Shown here one piece after another: positions 22,476 to 26,453 of a stretch of DNA of 26,453 nt; position 1 is the stretch's first letter, and each line of letters starts with the position of its first letter. A program made the translations under genes and the position numbers. Location: positions 1 to 26,453 of the IMG/VR virus record IMGVR_UViG_3300046002_001336. One strand, given 5' to 3'. This stretch comes from a virus. The notes beneath the pieces are model-generated. The model was not told the origin of the DNA and did not search any database. It saw only the letters and a program-made list of their open reading frames with translations.

Positions 22476-22809
22476 AAAAGAGTTTGATAAATACCTACAG
22501 CGTGACTTAGGTTGCTGGCATTGCGGCTCACAAGGCGATGACCTAATTCCTCACCACCGACTGAATCGAGGTATGGGAAGTAAGAATCAAGTTGCTAATC
22601 AACCGAGCAACATAATCGCCTTATGCTCCGAGGCGAACGGATTACTAGAGTCAAATGCCGATTTTGCCGAGCTAGGCCGAAAGCTAGGGTGGAAGCTAGG
22701 TAGCTATGAGAGCCCGACTGAGGTGCCTATCTTCGGGCATGGGGGCTGGTGGCTGCTAAATAATGATTTTACGAAAGACCTGCTTGAATCCGGGCCGGGG
22801 ATGAATTAG
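22468..22809 (+). CDS. HNH endonuclease-like protein
   Basis: A 113-residue protein with CWHCG (16-20), LIPHHRLNRGMG (26-37), then PSNIIALCSEANGLLES (46-62) and a helical GRKLGWKLG (70-78). The CxxC, HHR and later N/C residues match small HNH-like nucleases in actinophages. Whether both metal ligands are complete is uncertain, since the second CxxC-like pair is reduced to one Cys (CSEAN). The gene overlaps its upstream neighbour by eight bases. It lies far from the terminase, so a recombination or nicking role is more likely than packaging. Confidence 0.7.
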   Translation: MTKKEFDKYLQRDLGCWHCGSQGDDLIPHHRLNRGMGSKNQVANQPSNIIALCSEANGLLESNADFAELGRKLGWKLGSYESPTEVPIFGHGGWWLLNNDFTKDLLESGPGMN

Positions 22810-22813
22810 GTGC

Positions 22814-22936
22814 TAGGGTAAAAAAATAACTAAATAAAAAGCCCCCTAGATTTTCAAGGTCTAGGAGGCGAACACCAACAATCAGACTGTTGGCATCAAG
22901 ACAATCTTAGTGCCGACTTTAAAAAAAGGAAGGCAC
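22814..22936 (+). ncRNA. Structured leader with alternative hairpins before the 22940 gene
   Basis: TAGGGT (22814-22819) is a possible -10. Four hairpins can be drawn: H1 22841-22869 (10 bp, one mismatch); H2 CCAACA/TGTTGG (22875-22893); H2' TTGGCA with TGCCGA enclosing AAGA/TCTT (22890-22916); and H3 GTGCC (22910-22914) with GGCAC (22932-22936), which would cover the ribosome-binding site AAAGGAAGG. H2' excludes H2 and H3, so this may act as an RNA switch. Read on the minus strand, H1 is followed by a T run like a terminator. No gene is seen in 22810-22939. Confidence 0.4.
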
Positions 22937-22939
22937 ATT

Positions 22940-23137
22940 ATGGATAACTGGGACAATAAAACTCTCGCAGAGATTCTGCCGCACTACGCAGATAACATAT
23001 TTATGGCTGAGATGGATTACAAGGCTATGGGCCTTGATGCCGGACAATGGGCGATGCTAGTCAAGGAAGCGTTCGAGTCTAGAGTGGTCAACGCAACTGT
23101 ATTAATGGTAATGCTCGATAGAGCAAGCGTGGCATGA
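22940..23137 (+). CDS. Small hypothetical protein of the replication operon
   Basis: A 65-residue acidic, helical protein beginning MDNWDNKTLAEILPHYADNI. ATG at 22940 is chosen because AAAGGAAGG sits six bases before it; an in-frame TTG at 22910 lies within the leader structure. Contains AMGLDAGQWAMLVKEAFES, which may be a small helical bundle. It is coupled to the replication initiator gene by ATGA. I do not recognise a family; regulation of the following initiator is a possibility. Confidence 0.6.
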   Translation: MDNWDNKTLAEILPHYADNIFMAEMDYKAMGLDAGQWAMLVKEAFESRVVNATVLMVMLDRASVA

Positions 23138-23808
23138 AGGTTCAACCGGGTATTTTTAGAGGCAAGCTAGAGTTTGAAAACCAATTCACGCAGATACATA
23201 ATGCGTGGGTTCGAGATTCTAAGTTGAGCTACAAAGCTAAAGGCTTACTGACCTATTTGCTTAGTCATGAAATTGGCTACACAATTACAATCGGTCAAAT
23301 AATCCGAGAGAGTAACGATGGCAAACAAGCGGTTCGCTCGGCACTTGGGGAGCTAATCGAAGCTGGCTACCTAGAAACAAAGAGAACTACTGACCAAAGG
23401 GGATACAACGCCGGGCTTGCCTACTTCATAAAAGACCCCGGAAACCCAAAGTCCGAAAATCCAACTTTGGAAAATCCAACTTTGGATAATCGGACTGCTA
23501 TAGAAAACAACTTAATTAAGAATAAAAAGAAAGAAGATAAAGAAACAACGAATAAGTTTGAAACCTTTTGGAATCTTTACCCCCGGAAGATTGGCAAGGC
23601 CGATGCCCTAAAGGCTTGGGCTAAAGTAACTAAGACCGAAGACCCGGATGAGCTAATAAAATTAACTAAGGCCTACGCCGAGGGAAGGCTACCGGAAGCA
23701 ACTTATATTCCTTACCCGGCCTCTTGGCTTAACAAGGGACTTTATGAAAGTATTGAGATAGCAGAGGCCCAACCTTTGCCTAAGTTATTTGTGGGGAGGA
23801 TTAAATGA
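23134..23808 (+). CDS. Winged-helix replication initiator / helicase loader
   Basis: A 224-residue protein with an N-terminal winged helix (about 18-96): WVRDSKLSYKAKGLLTYLLS, IGQIIRESNDGKQAVRSALG and LIEAGYLETKR, as in phage replication initiators and replisome organisers. A repetitive polar linker (NPTLENPTLDN, about 109-119) and a Lys/Asn-rich stretch follow. The C-terminal domain starts with FWNLYPRKIGKADALKAWAK (about 144-163), common in proteins acting with DnaB-type helicases. The gene directly overlaps the helicase gene (ATGA). The linker-coding DNA contains a symmetrical repeat array and an AT-rich stretch that could be the origin. Confidence 0.82.
   Translation: MKVQPGIFRGKLEFENQFTQIHNAWVRDSKLSYKAKGLLTYLLSHEIGYTITIGQIIRESNDGKQAVRSALGELIEAGYLETKRTTDQRGYNAGLAYFIKDPGNPKSENPTLENPTLDNRTAIENNLIKNKKKEDKETTNKFETFWNLYPRKIGKADALKAWAKVTKTEDPDELIKLTKAYAEGRLPEATYIPYPASWLNKGLYESIEIAEAQPLPKLFVGRIK
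23450..23560 (+). other. Candidate replication origin inside the initiator gene
   Basis: Outer arms AGTCCGA (23450-23456) and TCGGACT (23490-23496) flank two copies of the hyphenated palindrome TCCAACTTTGGA (23460-23471 and 23475-23486, period 15). The array is symmetric about 23473. It is followed by an AT-rich stretch (about 23497-23560), the same general order as lambda's iterons inside gene O. Inference. Confidence 0.5.
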
Positions 23809-25034
23809 CACAGTTCGAGCAATCAGTAATCGGTTCGATTCTTTTAACAAACGGAAAAGCACTTGAAGAATTAACCCTGACCCCATCAGATTTTGATGAC
23901 CTACAGAATGAACGCATTTACAAAACCCTCTTAGAAATGAAATCGGCCCGGCAACCGATTGATGTGATTACAGTAGGTGCGGCACTACCGAAGCTTGCTA
24001 ACTATCTTCACGACATAATTACAGCGACCCCAACTGCCGCATCGGTTAAGTTCTACGCCGGCAAAGTAATCGAGGAAGCGACCCGGCGCAGGTTAGCTAT
24101 CGCCGGAACAATGATTCATAGCAAGGCCCAGCACGAGGATTTAGCAACAGTCTTCGATACGGCGAAAAAAGAAATTGATAACCTGATAGACCGCAATCTT
24201 GCTATCAAACCAAGTTATGTTTCAGATGAACTCTTGCCTTACATGGATGAGATAGATAAACCAAAAGACTATCCACAGAGTCCTTGGCCATTACTTAATG
24301 AAACGATTAGCGGATTTAGACCGGGTGCGCTTTACATAATCGGAGCTAGGCCCGGAGTCGGAAAAACTATTGTTGGCCTACAGATTGCGTGGGAGCTATC
24401 GAAGCAAGGCCCTGTATCTTTCCATAGCCTTGAGATGGGTAAGAGCGAACTTTATAACCGAATTATTGCGAGCGAGGCCGAAGTCCCATTGAGTGCTATC
24501 GAAAAGGGAAAGCTTCAGGAGTGGATGTGGGAAAGGATTCTAAAGGCCCGGACAGAAATTCAATCTCACAAATTAGCTATTCACGATAAGTCCGGTCAAA
24601 ACCTTTTACAGATACGAGCATCTGCGAATAGCGTGAAGGGTAATGGAAGCCTGAAGGCTATAGTTGTTGATTACCTTGGTTTAATTCAAGATACCGAAAA
24701 GGGCCGGAAGCGTTACGAAATGATTACCGACATAAGCATTGGCCTTAAGAATCTAGCTAGAGATTTAAATGTCCCGGTTATTGCGTTAGCTCAATTAAAC
24801 CGAGGTCCGGAGCAACGAAAAGATTCAGAACCGGACATGGCTGACCTAAGAGATTCAGGTGGTATCGAACAAGATGCCGATGTAGTTATCCTGCTACACC
24901 GTAAGCAAGTTGATGAGGATGAATTTGATTGGCAAAAGAGCCAGATGATTATCAAGGTCGCTAAGAATCGGCACGGGGGACTCGGAGAAGTTGCGCTTAG
25001 GTTCGAGGGCCACCTTGCGAGAGTAGTTGGCTAA
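23805..25034 (+). CDS. dnaB-like: Replicative DNA helicase, DnaB-like
   Basis: A 409-residue helicase. The N-terminal DnaB domain (1-130) opens with FEQSVIGSILLTNGKALEEL; the RecA-like core has Walker A GARPGVGKT (180-188), HSLEM (207-211), Walker B IVVDYLGLI (286-294), AQLNRGPE (329-336) and DLRDSGGIEQDADVVILL (347-364). It unwinds DNA at the replication fork, loaded by the upstream initiator. It is slightly shorter than bacterial DnaB, which is typical for phages. It starts on ATGA from the initiator gene. No phage DNA polymerase is seen here, so replication probably relies on the host enzyme or one outside the window. Confidence 0.94.
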   Translation: MTQFEQSVIGSILLTNGKALEELTLTPSDFDDLQNERIYKTLLEMKSARQPIDVITVGAALPKLANYLHDIITATPTAASVKFYAGKVIEEATRRRLAIAGTMIHSKAQHEDLATVFDTAKKEIDNLIDRNLAIKPSYVSDELLPYMDEIDKPKDYPQSPWPLLNETISGFRPGALYIIGARPGVGKTIVGLQIAWELSKQGPVSFHSLEMGKSELYNRIIASEAEVPLSAIEKGKLQEWMWERILKARTEIQSHKLAIHDKSGQNLLQIRASANSVKGNGSLKAIVVDYLGLIQDTEKGRKRYEMITDISIGLKNLARDLNVPVIALAQLNRGPEQRKDSEPDMADLRDSGGIEQDADVVILLHRKQVDEDEFDWQKSQMIIKVAKNRHGGLGEVALRFEGHLARVVG

Positions 25035-25043
25035 GATTATGGG

Positions 25044-25319
25044 ATGGATGACAATGTGGCCTTATGCTGCCGATGCGGAGCGACTTGGAAAGTCAACACG
25101 CAGAAGCGGAAGCGAAAAGACCTCAAGTGCCAATCCTGCCGGATGCACAGAGCCTTGGTTATCAAGTATGGGTCCGAGAAGTGTATCCCTTGGCAGGGAG
25201 ATTTCGACAAGGCTACCCTTACAATTCCAATCTTTGACGGCAAGCCGGTTCTCCCCGGCGTTAGGTCTTGTGGGCATACCGACTGCACGAATCCCAATCA
25301 TGTCGTTGGTAACCACTAG
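25044..25319 (+). CDS. Zinc-binding HNH-like protein
   Basis: A 91-residue protein with cysteine pairs CCRCG (8-12) and CQSC (29-32), followed by KCIPWQGDFD (46-55) and PGVRSCGHTDCTNPNHV (71-87). The last stretch resembles the Cys/His/Asn end of HNH-like proteins common in actinophages. It could bind zinc and DNA; nuclease activity is uncertain. An overlapping frame at 25027-25371 has no protein-like features and is rejected. Confidence 0.65.
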   Translation: MDDNVALCCRCGATWKVNTQKRKRKDLKCQSCRMHRALVIKYGSEKCIPWQGDFDKATLTIPIFDGKPVLPGVRSCGHTDCTNPNHVVGNH

Positions 25320-25352
25320 AGTAAAAAAACAAAACCGAAAGGAAAAAAAGAG

Positions 25353-25685
25353 ATGGCAATCATCAAAGTAAAGGGCAGTATCAGTCGAGTCTTCTATGAA
25401 GGCAAAGGCATCGAGGTAGTCGAGGCTTACGAAACTAAGACCGGAGACACGATTCAAAAGCGTTACACAGTTTGGCTAAAGCAGCCAACCACCCTAGAAG
25501 CTGGGGACACAGTTCAGGTTGAAGGTCTCTACTCATCAGAGATTGATAACTGGACTAACAAGGAAGGCGAAGCAAAGCAGTCAATCAAGGTAAGCATTAA
25601 CAACCCCTTGGTTGTACCAGCAGAGCCTCTACAAGTAATCAAGGGAATCTTTGAGCCGACTCACTCGGAGCCAAGTCCCTTTTGA
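25353..25685 (+). CDS. ssb-like: Single-stranded DNA-binding-like OB-fold protein
   Basis: A 110-residue protein preceded by AAAGGAAAAAAAGAG. It has OB-fold features: IIKVKGSISRVFYEGKGIEV (3-22), KRYTVWL (36-42), LEAGDTVQVEGLYSSEIDNW (48-67), TNKEGEAKQSIKVSINNPLV (68-87), then an acidic/proline tail ending in EPSPF, resembling the partner-binding tip of SSB proteins. It probably coats single-stranded DNA during replication and recombination. The stop overlaps the TTG start of the next small gene (TTGA). Confidence 0.75.
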   Translation: MAIIKVKGSISRVFYEGKGIEVVEAYETKTGDTIQKRYTVWLKQPTTLEAGDTVQVEGLYSSEIDNWTNKEGEAKQSIKVSINNPLVVPAEPLQVIKGIFEPTHSEPSPF

Positions 25686-25849
25686 AAAATCTCCGTTGGC
25701 TAGTCCCTGCCATTACCGCCGGCATACTGTTGAACCTATCGCTTCAAGATAAAAGCGTTCTTGATGGTGTGGGGCTAGTCTTCGGTATTCTCTACCTCTG
25801 GGCTGCCATACTTGGAGCATGGAATCTTTATGGCAGAGGTAAGCTTTAG
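25682..25849 (+). CDS. Small two-helix membrane protein
   Basis: A 55-residue protein starting at TTG, overlapping the SSB-like stop as TTGA. It reads MKNLRWLVPAITAGILLNLS with a first hydrophobic helix at 5-20, a charged turn (DKSVLDG), and a second helix, VGLVFGILYLWAAILGAW (30-47), ending in YGRGKL. The hydrophobic pattern over the whole frame and the coupled start support a real gene. It overlaps the RusA gene by 20 bases. Role unknown. Confidence 0.55.
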   Translation: MKNLRWLVPAITAGILLNLSLQDKSVLDGVGLVFGILYLWAAILGAWNLYGRGKL

Positions 25850-26228
25850 TGTTACTGGCACCCCGGTAAGCCAAGGCTCACACGCCATAATGCGTGGCCG
25901 AATAGTTCAAGTCAATAGCTCTAAGCACAAGGCTTGGCGCAAAGCTATAGCTGAGGAAGCGTTAGCAACATTACCTAGCGACTGGCAACCGATAGATGAG
26001 CCCTGCGAACTTATAGTCAACTTCTATTTACCTAAACCGAAGACAGTCAACCGGGAGCTACCGAGCGTGTCCCCGGACTTAGACAAGCTCATCAGAGCTG
26101 TCGGTGATTCCCTTACCGATTCCGGGGTAGTGGCCGATGATAGCCGGATTGTCCGAATTTCGGCCCGGAAGCTCTACGCCTTAGGAATACCGGCCGGGGC
26201 TCAAATCACCGTAAAAACCCTGTTTTAG
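25830..26228 (+). CDS. rusA-like: RusA-like Holliday junction resolvase
   Basis: A 132-residue protein from the ATG at 25830; an in-frame TTG at 25812 would add six residues. RusA features: VTGTPVSQGSHAIMRGRIV (8-26), a strand VNFYLPKPK (63-71), PDLDKLIRAVGDSL (82-95) with Asp83, Asp85 and Asp93, and GVVADDSRIV (99-108) with Asp103/104 for metal binding. RusA dimers cut four-way junctions, useful in recombination or in clearing branched DNA before packaging. Length matches the family. Confidence 0.9.
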   Translation: MAEVSFSVTGTPVSQGSHAIMRGRIVQVNSSKHKAWRKAIAEEALATLPSDWQPIDEPCELIVNFYLPKPKTVNRELPSVSPDLDKLIRAVGDSLTDSGVVADDSRIVRISARKLYALGIPAGAQITVKTLF

Positions 26229-26250
26229 GCCTTTGTAACGGTTTTATAAC

Positions 26251-26290
26251 ATTTCCCGAAATTTACCGAAATTCCCCGAAATTCACCGAA
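26251..26290 (+). repeat. Four tandem 10-bp repeats (consensus ATTYMCCGAA)
   Basis: ATTTCCCGAA, ATTTACCGAA, ATTCCCCGAA and ATTCACCGAA follow each other without gaps from 26251 to 26290; the next ten bases (26291-26300) begin ATTTTAGTAT and hold the promoter. Spacing near one helical turn puts all copies on one face of DNA, as in operator or iteron arrays. Confidence 0.9.
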
Positions 26291-26291
26291 A

Positions 26292-26303
26292 TTTTAGTAT
26301 GCT
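26292..26303 (+). promoter_or_regulatory. Promoter motif TTTTAGTATGCT, directly behind the repeat array
   Basis: Exact copy of the 12-mer at 50-61. With TATGCT (26298-26303) as -10, transcription would begin near 26310, leaving a 34-base leader with a good ribosome-binding site (AGGAG, 26333-26337). Confidence 0.55.
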
Positions 26304-26343
26304 CGATACAAGGCCCAAGGGGGGTCGAAGATAGGAGCACCAA

Positions 26344-26453
26344 ATGTTACTAACCGCAGAAGACACAAAAACTCTTAAGGCTGAGGTTGCCGCAAGGCTT
26401 CGCTGGGCCGGATTTACTAGCGCAACAATTTCTAACATGAATAACACCGCAGT
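26344..26453 (+). CDS. Partial gene running off the window (first about 36 codons)
   Basis: An ATG at 26344 follows ATAGGAGCACCAA, a clear Shine-Dalgarno sequence. The readable part begins MLLTAEDTKTLKAEVAARLR and continues WAGFTSATISNMNN; the helix with AAxLRWAGF may be DNA-binding but no family is recognised. Being first behind a new promoter and repeat array, it may be an early gene. Confidence 0.6.
   Translation, partial: MLLTAEDTKTLKAEVAARLRWAGFTSATISNMNNTA

Noticed and set aside
22875-22893. Arm resembling a tRNA anticodon stem-loop (CCAACA/TGTTGG around ATCAGAC)
   Set aside because: No matching acceptor stem or T-arm (GTTCGA-like) nearby; it fits better as part of the leader hairpins.
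25027-25371. Plus-strand frame overlapping the zinc-binding protein
   Set aside because: Low-complexity, basic sequence without domain features; the 25044 frame has clear Cys/His motifs.
1-26453. Integrase, excisionase or cI-like repressor
   Set aside because: None recognised on either strand; a temperate lifestyle can be neither claimed nor excluded.

Overview
This window is most of a tailed (siphovirus-type) double-stranded DNA phage genome. Almost all genes lie on the plus strand, tightly packed with ATGA, TAATG or TTGA stop/start overlaps. The host is probably an actinobacterium: there is a WhiB-type iron-sulfur regulator (minus strand, 20004-20273), a P27-type small terminase, actinophage-style tail genes, and several genes that appear to start leaderless directly behind a TANNNT -10 box. 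The base composition is moderate and Leu is often encoded by CTA, which fits low-GC freshwater actinobacteria better than high-GC soil ones; that last step is inference. No integrase or repressor is visible, so the lifestyle is undecided.

Layout: 68-2318 is a three-gene DNA-modification cassette: a ParB-like protein, a CmoA-like carboxy-SAM synthase, and a DNA cytosine-C5 methyltransferase. 2367-9139 is the packaging and head module: small and large terminase, a small membrane protein, portal, a fused prohead protease and the HK97-fold major capsid protein. 9222-11056 holds two glycosyltransferases placed between capsid and connector genes. 11097-18680 is the connector and tail module, including a tail-chaperone gene pair joined by a predicted -1 frameshift, a tape measure, and a glycine-rich fibre. 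18680-20007 is the lysis region. 20004-20273 is WhiB, transcribed against everything else. 20365-26228 is recombination and replication: YqaJ exonuclease, probable annealing protein, HNH-like proteins, a winged-helix replication initiator with a possible origin inside its gene, a DnaB helicase, an SSB-like protein and a RusA resolvase. 26229-26343 is a regulatory region with four perfectly phased 10-bp repeats, followed by the start of a gene that runs off the window.

The most striking content is the first cassette. The 550-1242 product aligns along its length with CmoA, the enzyme that makes carboxy-S-adenosylmethionine from SAM and prephenate. CmoA's usual tRNA partner CmoB is absent; instead the gene overlaps a cytosine-C5 DNA methyltransferase. 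In that enzyme the near-invariant Asn of motif X (GN-S/A-V-P) is replaced by Arg336. Changing the equivalent Asn of M.MpeI to a basic residue is the laboratory alteration known to make a cytosine methyltransferase accept carboxy-SAM and form 5-carboxymethylcytosine. The sequence therefore suggests that this phage naturally makes its own carboxymethyl donor and places carboxymethyl groups on cytosine in its DNA, perhaps as anti-restriction protection. This is an inference, but specific and testable.
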